Assembly (NCBI RefSeq): GCF_025685655.1
Contig: NZ_JAGSYG010000001.1
Coordinates: 310,001 to 374,000, forward strand
DNA length: 64,000 nucleotides
Source of the DNA: Acidicapsa ligni
Lineage (GTDB): Bacteria > Acidobacteriota > Terriglobia > Terriglobales > Acidobacteriaceae
Reading direction: 5' to 3'
Under the pieces are notes generated by a model. It ran no database searches. It was not told the origin of the DNA and saw only the letters and a list, made by a program, of their open reading frames with translations. The translations under genes and the position numbers were made by a program. Below, in pieces: positions 1 through 8,520 of this stretch. Every line of letters starts with the position of its first letter. The first letter of the stretch is position 1.

Positions 1-867
<867 letters not shown>

Positions 868-879
868 GGAGAATCAGCG

Positions 880-1545
880 ATGTCCAGGACCAAATGGGCC
901 GAAGTCGACAGCTACCTAACGGACAAACTCATCTCGCCCGATCCTGTCCTCAAAGCAACTCTCGCCGCCAATGCTACCGCCGGTCTTCCATCGATCGACG
1001 TATCTCCAACGCAGGGCAAATTTCTTCACATGCTGGCCACGATTCAAGGGGCAAAGCGCATCCTTGAAATTGGCACCCTCGGCGGCTACAGCACCACCTG
1101 GCTGGCACGCGCGCTACCTCCCGAAGGCCGCCTTATCTCGCTCGAATTCGCCGCCAAACATGCGACTGTAGCTCGCGAAAATATCGCACATGCCGGTCTA
1201 TCCGAAATCGTAGAAATCCGCATTGGCCCAGCCGCGGAATCCCTCGCTCAGCTTCACGCAGAAGGAACTGCGCCATTCGATCTCATTTTCATCGACGCCG
1301 ACAAACCGAATAATCACACCTACCTCGAATGGGCCTTGAAGTTCTCCCACAAAGGCACGATTATTCTCATCGACAACGTGATCCGCAACGGCGAAATCTC
1401 GAACGCACAAAGCACCGACCCCAACGTTACGGGAACACGTGCGATGTTCGAGATAATTGCCGCTAACCCGCGACTGCAAGCCACCACGCTGCAAACCGTA
1501 GGGAGCAAAGGCTACGACGGTTTCACCCTGGCCATCGTTTTGTAG
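880..1545 (+). CDS. SAM-dependent O-methyltransferase (family 3, COMT-like)
   Basis: A 221-residue class I methyltransferase of the catechol/caffeoyl-CoA O-methyltransferase type (Pfam Methyltransf_3). The SAM-binding loop is ILEIGTLGGYSTTWLA (around residues 60-75). The acidic metal/substrate motif is FDLIFIDADK, followed by the strand IILIDNVIRNG, which matches the family order. AAGGAG sits 8 bases before the ATG. It follows tgt closely and may be co-transcribed with it. The true substrate (small phenol or other hydroxylated compound) cannot be read from sequence. Confidence 0.9.
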   Translation: MSRTKWAEVDSYLTDKLISPDPVLKATLAANATAGLPSIDVSPTQGKFLHMLATIQGAKRILEIGTLGGYSTTWLARALPPEGRLISLEFAAKHATVARENIAHAGLSEIVEIRIGPAAESLAQLHAEGTAPFDLIFIDADKPNNHTYLEWALKFSHKGTIILIDNVIRNGEISNAQSTDPNVTGTRAMFEIIAANPRLQATTLQTVGSKGYDGFTLAIVL

Positions 1546-1572
1546 GGCAAAATGGCGGGTGATCCATCGTCT

Positions 1573-2076
1573 TCATCCGCCACATTTCAGGGTGCACAAA
1601 TCCTGCCTGAGCCTGTCCGCATTCGATGACTGCCCCAGCTCGGCTTCGACTGCGGCATGCTCGCTCACCCATATTGGCACCGCTTTTGCCAGCACTCTTC
1701 TACCCTCTATAGTCAATCTCAACACCTTGCTGCGACGGTCACCCTCCTCCGCCTCAAGAGTTAGCAGATCGCGCCCGTATAGCACGCGTGCCGCGGCAGT
1801 GAGTGTCGTCCGGTCCATCCCCAGCAGTTCTGCGACGGAGCTGACCGTTGCCCGCGGCACTCCCGGCAAGTTGGGCCGATTCAGGCTCATCAGCAGCGAG
1901 AATTGCCCATTGGTCAACCCAACCGGCCTCAAAGCCATATCGAACCGCCGGGCCAATATCCGCGCAGCTCTTTGCACGTGCAGGCATAAACAGGTGTCGC
2001 GCACCAGCAACGTCGTGGAAAACGGAATCTCGATAGCCTGACCTTCCCTGGCTTGCACAGCAAATTCATTTGACAT
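1573..2076 (-). CDS. MarR-family transcriptional regulator
   Basis: A 167-residue winged-helix repressor. An N-terminal dimerisation helix rich in Cys/Arg (residues 25-50) is followed by the DNA-binding core TVSSVAELLGMDRTTLTAAARVLYGRDLL, the basic wing EEGDRRSKVLRLT and a C-terminal helix. It is transcribed away from the VOC gene at 2161 with a palindrome between them, the usual arrangement for a MarR repressor controlling its neighbour and itself. Cysteines at the dimer helix (CLCLH) could allow thiol or redox sensing, but that is inference. Confidence 0.88.
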   Translation of the reverse strand: MSNEFAVQAREGQAIEIPFSTTLLVRDTCLCLHVQRAARILARRFDMALRPVGLTNGQFSLLMSLNRPNLPGVPRATVSSVAELLGMDRTTLTAAARVLYGRDLLTLEAEEGDRRSKVLRLTIEGRRVLAKAVPIWVSEHAAVEAELGQSSNADRLRQDLCTLKCGG

Positions 2077-2088
2077 GTCTAGGATTAT

Positions 2089-2100
2089 GTTGATATCAAC
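2089..2100. promoter_or_regulatory. Candidate MarR operator
   Basis: GTTGATATCAAC is a perfect 12-bp palindrome in the 84-base divergent gap between the marR gene and the VOC gene. TTGATATCAA-type dyads are typical of MarR-family binding sites. It lies 13 bases upstream of the marR ATG, so repressor binding could block both promoters. Confidence 0.6.
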
Positions 2101-2160
2101 TTACCCAGTCAAATCGACGCTCTGAAATCGGCGCGTCCTGAAAGATAGGAGATTTCCGCA

Positions 2161-2931
2161 ATGTCTAATCCACAGGGAAAATTCGGCTGGTATGAGTTGA
2201 TGACGACAGACACCGATGCCGCCGGCGCCTTTTACAGCAACGTAGTTGGCTGGACCACGCAGGCAGTCGGCGGCCCCGACATGCCTTACACCACCTTCAA
2301 CATCGGCGGCACCGGGGTGGCCGGGATGATGAAGCTTCCCGAAATGGCAGGCTCCAAACCATCCTGGATCGGCTACATCCATGTTGACGACGTCGATGCC
2401 TATGTCGATAAAGTCACAGCAGCAGGCGGCAAACTCCATAAAGCTCCATTCGATGTTCCTGGCATGCTTCGCCTTGCCGTCTTCGCGGATCCGCAGGGAG
2501 CTGCGTTCATTCTCTTCACGTCCAACCCTGCTATGCCGACGCCGCCCAATCGCCCAGCCGCTGGCTCTCCTGGCACAATAAGCTGGCACGAGCTGATGGC
2601 AACCAACGGCGCTGCCGCATTCGACTTCTACACCAAGCTCTTCGGATGGGCAGAGGCAGGTTCAATCGACATGGGGCCGATGGGCGCCTATCAAATGTTC
2701 CTCCAGGACGGAAAACCCTCGGGGGGCATAATGACAAAACCGGCCGAGGTCCCGGCTCCATTCTGGACATTCTATTTCCAGGTTGACAACATCAATGCAG
2801 CCATCGAACGCCTGAAAGCTGGCGGTGGAAGCGTCATCAATGGACCACATCAGGTTCCGGGCGATGACTGGATCGTACAAGCCCTCGACCCGCAGGGCGG
2901 CATGTTCGCGCTTGTCAGCAAAACCGCCTGA
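2161..2931 (+). CDS. VOC-family protein (two glyoxalase/bleomycin-resistance domains)
   Basis: 256 residues made of two vicinal-oxygen-chelate domains in tandem, about 1-120 and 135-256. Both begin with the same pattern: FGWYELMTTDTDAAGAFY and ISWHELMATNGAAAFDFY. Each contains a W(I/T)xYxxVDxxDA-type strand and ends DPQGA/GxFxLF or DPQGGMFALVS. AGGAG precedes the ATG. Such proteins include metal-dependent lyases, dioxygenases and drug-binding resistance proteins; the actual activity is not evident. It is probably controlled by the divergent MarR protein. Confidence 0.88.
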   Translation: MSNPQGKFGWYELMTTDTDAAGAFYSNVVGWTTQAVGGPDMPYTTFNIGGTGVAGMMKLPEMAGSKPSWIGYIHVDDVDAYVDKVTAAGGKLHKAPFDVPGMLRLAVFADPQGAAFILFTSNPAMPTPPNRPAAGSPGTISWHELMATNGAAAFDFYTKLFGWAEAGSIDMGPMGAYQMFLQDGKPSGGIMTKPAEVPAPFWTFYFQVDNINAAIERLKAGGGSVINGPHQVPGDDWIVQALDPQGGMFALVSKTA

Positions 2932-3046
2932 CCGTCCGACGACTATTCAACGACTTGCAGGCAATCCACCGAAACTCCGGGGCGTGGCACTAAACTACAT
3001 GCCCCGGTTCACTCCTCTCTTTCCTTCCAACGCTCAGTGTGTTTGG

Positions 3047-4291
3047 ATGGAAAGCATGCACCCATTTCGCCTGCCATGCAGCACGGGACTGGCTGTTCTG
3101 GCTGCAGCCCTCTTTATTTCGTTCCCTCTCTTTGCCCATGCCGCCACGCAACCGGCTCCGCCTGCGCAGGAAACGGGTTTCCTCAACCGCACTCTCGAGA
3201 TTCATGGCGTTCCCTACAAATTTCAGGTCTATCTCCCTGAGGAGTATCGCCGACCCGACCCTCACGCGAAACCTGCGAAAGATGCCAGCAAAACCGTCCG
3301 AAAATGGCCCATCATCCTCTTCCTGCACGGTCGCGGAGAGCGCGGCAGCGAGGGAATGTGGCAAACCCAGATCGGTCTCCCGCAACAATTGCGGGACCAT
3401 CCGGAACGCTGGCCCTTCGTCGTCGTCATGCCCCAGTGCCCCCAGCGCCATTTCTGGACCGACCCCGACATGCTGCAGATGGCCATCGCAAGTCTTGACC
3501 AGGAGCAGCGCGAGTTTCAAACCGATCCAGACCGCACTTATCTGATGGGCCTCTCTCTCGGCGGCTACGGCGCCTGGGAGCTTGCCAGCCAGTATCCCCA
3601 TCGCTGGGCAGCGATCGCGCTTGCCTCCACGGGCATCTTCTGGAGTTACGCTCCGGACCGTTGGCGCGAGTCTTCAACCCTGCCAGCCGAGTACGCGCGA
3701 CGGCTCGGACGCACCCCGATCTGGCTCTTTCACGGGTCAGACGACACCACGGTCATCCCCCGCCAAAGCGAGTTGATGTTCGATGCCTTCAAGGCCTCGA
3801 ACGGGCATGTCCGTCTCTGGATTTTCCAGGGACTGAAACACGATTGCTGGACCCGTGCCTTCAATGAACCTGAGTTACCGCGCTGGCTGCTCTCTCACTA
3901 CCTCAATTCGTTTGGACAACCGGTCCACACCACACCATTCGGTCAGCCGGCATCCACGGAAGGTCAGCTTCCTCCTCTCGCCGAGCACCTGCTGGTTCCA
4001 CTCCACCCGCCTGCGATCAAACTTCCTCCATCGCTGCTGGACAGCTACGTCGGCGAATACCGTGACAGCAGCAACGTCCTCGTGGCAACCATTCAACGCC
4101 AGGGCGAACAGGTCTTCCTGCGCAACGGCCAGGGCGATGTCGCTGAAATTCAGGCGGAATCGCAGAACACCTTCTTCTATCCCACAGGAAGCCTGACCCG
4201 CCTCGCCTTCGAACACGATCCCCAGGGTCATGTAACAGCTATCCTCTATCACGATGACCGCCACGATGAGCGCTGGGAGAAGCGTAAGTAG
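3047..4291 (+). CDS. Secreted alpha/beta-hydrolase (esterase/peptidase) with C-terminal beta domain
   Basis: From this ATG the product is 414 residues with a signal peptide (hydrophobic TGLAVLAAALFISFPLFAHA). The hydrolase core shows the oxyanion region LFLHGRGERGSEG, the nucleophile elbow GLSLGG, Asp in HGSDDTTVIP and His in GLKHDCW, giving a complete Ser-Asp-His triad. The last ~90 residues (YVGEYRDSSNVLV...) look like a small DUF3471-type beta domain, often attached to exported serine hydrolases. The frame stays open upstream to 2825, but that would overlap the VOC gene and place the signal peptide internally. The end abuts an Rhs remnant on the other strand. Confidence 0.82.
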   Translation: MESMHPFRLPCSTGLAVLAAALFISFPLFAHAATQPAPPAQETGFLNRTLEIHGVPYKFQVYLPEEYRRPDPHAKPAKDASKTVRKWPIILFLHGRGERGSEGMWQTQIGLPQQLRDHPERWPFVVVMPQCPQRHFWTDPDMLQMAIASLDQEQREFQTDPDRTYLMGLSLGGYGAWELASQYPHRWAAIALASTGIFWSYAPDRWRESSTLPAEYARRLGRTPIWLFHGSDDTTVIPRQSELMFDAFKASNGHVRLWIFQGLKHDCWTRAFNEPELPRWLLSHYLNSFGQPVHTTPFGQPASTEGQLPPLAEHLLVPLHPPAIKLPPSLLDSYVGEYRDSSNVLVATIQRQGEQVFLRNGQGDVAEIQAESQNTFFYPTGSLTRLAFEHDPQGHVTAILYHDDRHDERWEKRK

Positions 4292-4373
4292 AATCTCCGC
4301 CAAAATAGCCAAGGCCCGATCCCGCATCGCGTTCCTTGCCGGTATAACGGGACTCTACGCGGTTCAAGAGCAA
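4292..4373 (-). pseudogene. Rhs core remnant (third copy of the tail repeat)
   Basis: The minus strand reads ...LNRVESRYTGKERDAGSG followed by LGYFGG, the same block as the RYTGKERDSESG / DYFGARYY start of the Rhs core in the two tails at 5.7-7.2 kb. It has no start codon, is cut off after about 25 codons where the esterase gene begins, and has no tip. It is the last, almost fully deleted unit of the orphan Rhs array. The rest of the gap to 4601 holds only two small dyads (next entries). Confidence 0.75.
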
Positions 4374-4506
4374 GCCTGCCCACAAGCCTATTGCAGCCGT
4401 GGAGTTACGCTCGTCGATGCCCTGATGTGGTGCAGATTTCTAGCTCGGAACCCCCTGATGCGGTTTTTCTCTTAGCAGCACGTTTGCCGCCACCCAAGAA
4501 TCCGGC

Positions 4507-4526
4507 TAGGGTGACACGTCACCCTA
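4507..4526. repeat. Inverted repeat, 9-bp arms
   Basis: TAGGGTGAC-AC-GTCACCCTA, downstream of the Sel1-repeat gene. No T-run follows, so it may be a protein-binding dyad or a scar. Role unknown. Confidence 0.5.
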
Positions 4527-4527
4527 A

Positions 4528-4543
4528 ATGCTATGCGTAGCAT
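4528..4543. repeat. Small hairpin next to the 9-bp dyad
   Basis: ATGCTA-TGCG-TAGCAT, directly after the preceding inverted repeat. Together they mark the junction between the Sel1 gene and the Rhs remnant. Function unknown. Confidence 0.4.
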
Positions 4544-4601
4544 GGCTCTCTTTGCGGCAAGGATTTGCGGGTCAGGATGAGAGTTTAGAATGCGAAAGGG
4601 A

Positions 4602-5114
4602 CTATGTGCATTTCTTGTTATGCTTCAATATCTCATACAGTAGAGATTGAGCCTCTTCCCTTTCGTCGTCGCTTAGATCGCTAGGGCTTAACATTAGAGC
4701 TTGTCGTAGCGGGCCCACAGCAACCTTCTGGCCGCTGCGCCCAGATTTGTACATCTTCGCTAGTTCAAGATATGCACTGCCCGCCCTCATTGCTATAGCC
4801 TTCTTGAACCAAGCCACTGCGGATCTGACCTTACCTTGCCTCCTTAAATCTATAGCTAGATTCAGTGCTCCAGACCTGTCTCCATTCTTATATGCCTCTT
4901 TATACCAGCGGGCAGCTTCCTCTGTGTTCCTCCCTATCCCTTTTCCATCTGAATAGAAATTGCCGAGGTTGAGCTGACTGCCAGCATGCCCAATCCGTGC
5001 GGCTTTCAAAAGACAGTTGAATGCCCTCTTAAACTCGCCCCGCTCCTCGTGTTCCTCGGCCACAGCAAAAAGCTTTTCCGGGTCCAACTCCTCTTTCAGT
5101 TTCACAGATTTCAT
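4602..5114 (-). CDS. Sel1/TPR-repeat protein, putative immunity protein of the second Rhs tip
   Basis: 170 residues of helical repeats: FAVAEEHEERGEFKRAFNCLLKAARIGHAGSQLNLGNFYSDGKGIGRNTEEAARWYKEAY is a classic Sel1-like pair (AxxxLGxxYxxGxG, AxxWYxxA), followed by two weaker repeats. A strong AAGGAG precedes the ATG. There is no signal peptide, so it is cytoplasmic. It lies 66 bases after the second Rhs tip, where an immunity gene is expected, and small Sel1/TPR proteins are common partners of polymorphic toxins. Base composition is visibly more AT-rich than the surrounding genes, a sign of transfer. The immunity role is inference. Confidence 0.72.
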   Translation of the reverse strand: MKSVKLKEELDPEKLFAVAEEHEERGEFKRAFNCLLKAARIGHAGSQLNLGNFYSDGKGIGRNTEEAARWYKEAYKNGDRSGALNLAIDLRRQGKVRSAVAWFKKAIAMRAGSAYLELAKMYKSGRSGQKVAVGPLRQALMLSPSDLSDDEREEAQSLLYEILKHNKKCT

Positions 5115-5180
5115 ATGGCTCCTTGCCGGGGCTTAATTTCAATCGATTCAGATTGCCTGCGCAGGTACATCTAGCTAAGA

Positions 5181-6047
5181 TCAGCAATTCGGAAGGACTT
5201 GAAAAGCGAATAACCTCCACCACCAGGCTACTCCCTCCGCACCCGCTGCACCCGCAGTCGCAGCGGCTCCCGCGGCGTAGGCCCATTTGGGATCGCCGGG
5301 GTTAAGCCCGTATTGTTTTCCCCACTCAATGCTCTTGTTTATACGCTTCCCGGGGCCTTTGGGATCTTTCACTGACCATCCGACAATCTGACCGTTTTCT
5401 TTTCGCGGCTGCACACCCTTGGTTGGATTGGGGTTTTCATGCTGTGTCCCTCGCTCGCTCTTCATGCTGAAATACGCACCGGCTGCAAGTGCAGTTGCGT
5501 TGAATGCCCATTGGGGCGGTATGACATATGTATGGCCCGCGTTTGGCTGAATCGCTGGGCGAGTTTGTAGCTGAGGCGTAAAGTTTGGATCTGATGGAGG
5601 CTGAACCTCTGGGCCGGTATCGCCATTATTCGACGACGAACCCCTTCCGCTTGTAAGCCAACCCCACACTGCCCCCGCAGCAGCAGTAACCGCACAAGCC
5701 ACGTCCTAAGTGGCTCCTCCGGGGCAGTCGAGATGTCCATCGTCATCTACATTCGTTATCGGATTATTCTTCACATACCCATAAAGATTTAGACTCTGTG
5801 GATTCTCCAAATCAGCGTATGGTACCGGCTCTGGATCGTCGTCATCGTCGTCGTAATCAGGGCTCATTAACCGGCCCATTGAACTCGCGTAGTAGCTGGC
5901 CCCGAAGTAGCCGTTACCTGATTCGGAATCCCGTTCTTTGCCGGTATAACGTGGCCCTTCCGAACAAAAAGCGGAGTGCGTCATACATGCATCTGTGGTG
6001 CGGATGCCGACCCTCTCCGTCTTCGGAGTAGAGCAAATCCGATGCAC
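5181..6047 (-). pseudogene. Orphan Rhs tail 2, interrupted by an in-frame TAG
   Basis: The Rhs core begins near 5955 (RYTGKERDSESGNGYFG, ASSMGRLMSPD, NPQSLNLYGYVKNNP, VDDDGH) and should run on into a C-terminal tip. A TAG at 5706-5708 interrupts it just after DCPGGAT. The same frame then stays open for 173 codons to 5181 (from VACAVTAAAGAVWGW to the C-terminal WWWRLFAFQVLPNC). One C-to-T change (CAG to TAG) would explain the break. The tip is Pro/Asn-rich, then basic (KGPGKRINKSIEWGKQYGL); I recognise no toxin family. The usual DPDG at the end of the core is DDDG here. Its core starts only about 26 bases after the stop of the membrane-protein gene at 5981, as in a cassette array. Confidence 0.75.
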
Positions 6048-6361
6048 GATAGGCCGATGAATATAATCTCAACACTATGCTGGTACAGAAACCACGGAAC
6101 GGATTTCTCCTCATTAGAGTGAAACCACAGATCATAGGCATTGGCCGCAAAAAGCAAGCAACCCAAAGCCGTCGTAGCCAAAGGCCATCTACGGAAGACG
6201 AACATCGACAATGAAGTCAAAGCCCACACGACTCCTACCGCATAGAGCAGAAGCGGTTGCCCCGGAAGCGGAAACCCCGAGAAGAGCAGAATAACGCCTT
6301 CGGTAGCAAGGCAAATTGCCATCAGAACCATGCAAAGAATAACCATCGTCCCACCTACCAT
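5981..6361 (-). CDS. Four-helix membrane protein, putative immunity protein of the PLA2 Rhs tip
   Basis: 126 residues starting MVGGTMVILCMVLM. There are four hydrophobic segments (about 5-28, 36-56, 61-79, 94-113), a short polar stretch FHSNEEKSVPWF between helices 3 and 4, and a basic end RRRRG. The start overlaps the end of the Rhs/PLA2 gene in the string ATGGTAG, so translation is probably coupled. A small inner-membrane protein directly after a lipase-type toxin tip fits an immunity function. The frame is open further upstream to 6499, but that part lies inside the toxin gene and is not hydrophobic. The family is not recognised. Confidence 0.7.
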   Translation of the reverse strand: MVGGTMVILCMVLMAICLATEGVILLFSGFPLPGQPLLLYAVGVVWALTSLSMFVFRRWPLATTALGCLLFAANAYDLWFHSNEEKSVPWFLYQHSVEIIFIGLSCIGFALLRRRRGSASAPQMHV

Positions 6362-7260
6362 TGTTTCGCTTCTGTGCCGGGCGCAAGAATGTGACCTCGG
6401 AATGGCGTCTGATCGCCCTTCGTTAGCCACAGCCGTAACGCGGCCGATCCGGATGCCTTCAGATTGCTTCGAGCGGCGTTGTATAACGCTTGATTGCAAC
6501 CCTGGGCAGCGGATGCTTGCTGGAGGGTTAAAGTGGCGGATGAGCTAGTGTTGACCGAAGCATCGAGTCCAGCTGCCGCATAGCATTCGTCGTGAGCCTT
6601 ACAAGCTCTGTCCATGACTCCGGTTGGGTCCCCCGCTCCTCCGGGGCCACAATAGTGCGTCATGAAAAACCGGTAATACGGAATATCTGATCCGCCAGTG
6701 AGATAGTGTGACGCGTTTGCGTATGCGATACCGAAATCCGCGAGATACCCTCCCACCCAAACAGACGTATCGGCGGTCATTCCTACTGCGGTTGCGGTTA
6801 CGGAAACAGATTGATCAGATCCCGTTACGCCGTGCAATGTCAACGTTCCGTCTTGGTTTGAGCTTGCCCAATCAACACCTGGTGCATAGGTTCCAGGCGT
6901 CTCCCAGCGTCCACCCTGACCTTCACAACCACCTTGGTTGCCTGTCTGCTTATCATCTTCAGCGTCGAAACTCCCATCGTCCCAAACACACCGCAGTCCA
7001 TCTGGGTCTATGTTCTTTAGTGGGTTGTTTTGAGCGTAGCTGTATAGGTTCAGGCTCTGGGGATTCTCTGGGTCGGCGTAGTAAAGCCCAGATGGATCTG
7101 GACTGGAGAAGCGGCCCATGCTGGAGGCGTAGTACCTTGCCCCGAAGTAGTCGTTTCCTGATTCGGAGTCGCGTTCTTTGCCGGTATAACGGGATGCGTT
7201 TAAAGCACAAGGGTACACAAAACTCGGAGTGCAGTCGTAGACGAAATCAGTTTGCATCAT
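6355..7260 (-). CDS. Orphan Rhs tail with phospholipase A2-like C-terminal tip
   Basis: 301 residues. Residues 24-88 are the end of an Rhs repeat-associated core (RYTGKERDSESGNDYFG, ASSMGRFSSPD, NPQSLNLYSYAQNNP, DPDG), after which a unique tip begins. The tip holds a textbook PLA2 site: Y203-C204-G-P-G-G-A-G calcium loop, D217, C220, catalytic H223-D224 and C226-Y227, with the same spacing as in secreted eukaryotic PLA2, plus a downstream Cys at 255. It should cleave membrane phospholipids in a target cell. There is no full-length Rhs shell or signal peptide here: the frame begins 23 codons before the core and a stop lies 18 bases upstream. It may be a silent cassette that recombines into a complete Rhs gene elsewhere. 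The membrane-protein gene overlaps its stop. Confidence 0.82.
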   Translation of the reverse strand: MMQTDFVYDCTPSFVYPCALNASRYTGKERDSESGNDYFGARYYASSMGRFSSPDPSGLYYADPENPQSLNLYSYAQNNPLKNIDPDGLRCVWDDGSFDAEDDKQTGNQGGCEGQGGRWETPGTYAPGVDWASSNQDGTLTLHGVTGSDQSVSVTATAVGMTADTSVWVGGYLADFGIAYANASHYLTGGSDIPYYRFFMTHYCGPGGAGDPTGVMDRACKAHDECYAAAGLDASVNTSSSATLTLQQASAAQGCNQALYNAARSNLKASGSAALRLWLTKGDQTPFRGHILAPGTEAKQW

Positions 7261-7336
7261 AGGGACGTGCCACCCTCAACCCGATGTCCTAGGCAGTGTA
7301 CTTTTGATCCAAGCGAAACGTCTCTCCTCTAATAAA

Positions 7337-7368
7337 GAAGACGCGACCGGAATTCCGGTCGCGTCTTC
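7337..7368 (-). terminator. Terminator of the act-cta operon
   Basis: A perfect 32-bp palindrome with arms GAAGACGCGACCGGAA and its exact complement, followed on the minus strand by TTTATT. It lies 22 bases after the last oxidase gene and separates the operon from the Rhs array. Confidence 0.82.
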
Positions 7369-7390
7369 GCATCTCAAAGTTATCTGAGAA

Positions 7391-7729
7391 CTACCACTGC
7401 CCCCAGGCGCGGCTGATGTAGTCCGAAAGCGACATGCCTACGAGGATGAGAAAGGTAAAGATACCTGCTCCCACCGTCAGCTTCATCAGCTTTGAGCTGT
7501 ACTTGATATGCATAAAGAACAGGATCACAAGCGTCGCCTTGATCACTGCAATCAGGATTGCCAGTACTGGATTCCATGGTCCTAATTCGAGGTACGAAGC
7601 CCCGATCGTAAGCGCCGTACCAAGCAGCAGGCAGCAAAAAATGGTGAAATAGGTCAGCGGCCCGACGATATGCTGCTCGTTTTCCGTGTGACCCGAGTCG
7701 GGATCATGATTTGCGAAATGTTCAGACAT
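7391..7729 (-). CDS. ctaF: Cytochrome c oxidase subunit IV (caa3-type)
   Basis: 112 residues with a His/Asp-rich N-terminus and three membrane helices (about 25-45, 53-72, 83-103), containing the family pattern ATLVILFFMHIKYSS. It is the small stabilising subunit of bacterial aa3/caa3 oxidases and has no redox centre. Last gene of the operon, 44 bases after subunit III. Confidence 0.88.
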   Translation of the reverse strand: MSEHFANHDPDSGHTENEQHIVGPLTYFTIFCCLLLGTALTIGASYLELGPWNPVLAILIAVIKATLVILFFMHIKYSSKLMKLTVGAGIFTFLILVGMSLSDYISRAWGQW

Positions 7730-7773
7730 AACTCTTGTCCCCTGAGAGGTTCTTGCCGGAATTGCCTATCCAG

Positions 7774-8520
7774 CTACTGATGTCGGCTGATGAGATAAAG
7801 CAGAGGAAACAGGAAAATCCATACAATGTCGACGAAATGCCAATATAACCCAAAGTTCTCGACATAGGCGATATTCCCATCCATGTACCCGCCGCGAGTC
7901 GCCTTCCACAGCATTCCGCAAAGCAACGCAATTCCGATGATCATGTGAACCGCGTGCATGCCAGTCATAGCGAAGTAGAGCGAGAAGTAAACTTCCGTCT
8001 TCGCAGCCATATCCGGAGCCAGCGGCTTTTCGCCGCCCTTCAAAGCCTCCTGATCGGGATGAACAAATCCCTGTGCGTTGAAGGTGTGACCTGGAATGTG
8101 ATGCTTGACATACTTTTCGTGGTACTCGTCCGCCTTGATCCCCAAAAAGCCCAGACCCAGGATAAGAGTCAGAACCAGGGAGATGATCAAACCCTGCCGG
8201 CGCTTGGTTTCCGCACACCAGACACCCATCGCCATCGTGAAGCTCGACGTAATCAGCACCAGCGTATTGAGACTGCCTTCGAAAATATTCAGCGTATGCG
8301 AAGCCGCTACGAACGCCGGGTAGTACCAGTTCCTGTAGATCAGATAGGCGGTAAACAAGCCGCCAAAGAACATGATTTCCGTCAGCAGAAATAGCCACAT
8401 GCCAAAGCTGGCTGTTTCCTGCTGCTGCTCCAGTGACACAAAATGATGGCGCAGATATGCCGGGTGCTCACCATGATCGTGTCCTGACTCTGCTGTCGCG
8501 ATCGCGTGACTATCCGACAT
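7774..8520 (-). CDS. ctaE: Cytochrome c oxidase subunit III
   Basis: 248 residues with seven predicted helices, starting with a His-rich cytoplasmic tail ([15 protein letters not shown]). Helix 1 reads [18 protein letters not shown] with the conserved Glu. [14 protein letters not shown] and [18 protein letters not shown] are signature heme-copper oxidase subunit III motifs. It stabilises subunit I and its proton uptake. It overlaps ctaD by 11 bases, so the two are translationally linked. Confidence 0.95.
   Translation of the reverse strand: MSDSHAIATAESGHDHGEHPAYLRHHFVSLEQQQETASFGMWLFLLTEIMFFGGLFTAYLIYRNWYYPAFVAASHTLNIFEGSLNTLVLITSSFTMAMGVWCAETKRRQGLIISLVLTLILGLGFLGIKADEYHEKYVKHHIPGHTFNAQGFVHPDQEALKGGEKPLAPDMAAKTEVYFSLYFAMTGMHAVHMIIGIALLCGMLWKATRGGYMDGNIAYVENFGLYWHFVDIVWIFLFPLLYLISRHQ

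Noticed and set aside
4254..4475. 73-codon plus-strand frame after the esterase gene
   Set aside because: Overlaps the esterase end and the Rhs remnant, has no ribosome-binding site and no protein-like features.
5706..5708. TAG in Rhs tail 2 read as a normal gene end
   Set aside because: Core would then end only a few residues after the DxDG boundary with no tip, while the same frame stays open for 173 further codons up to the Sel1 gene.
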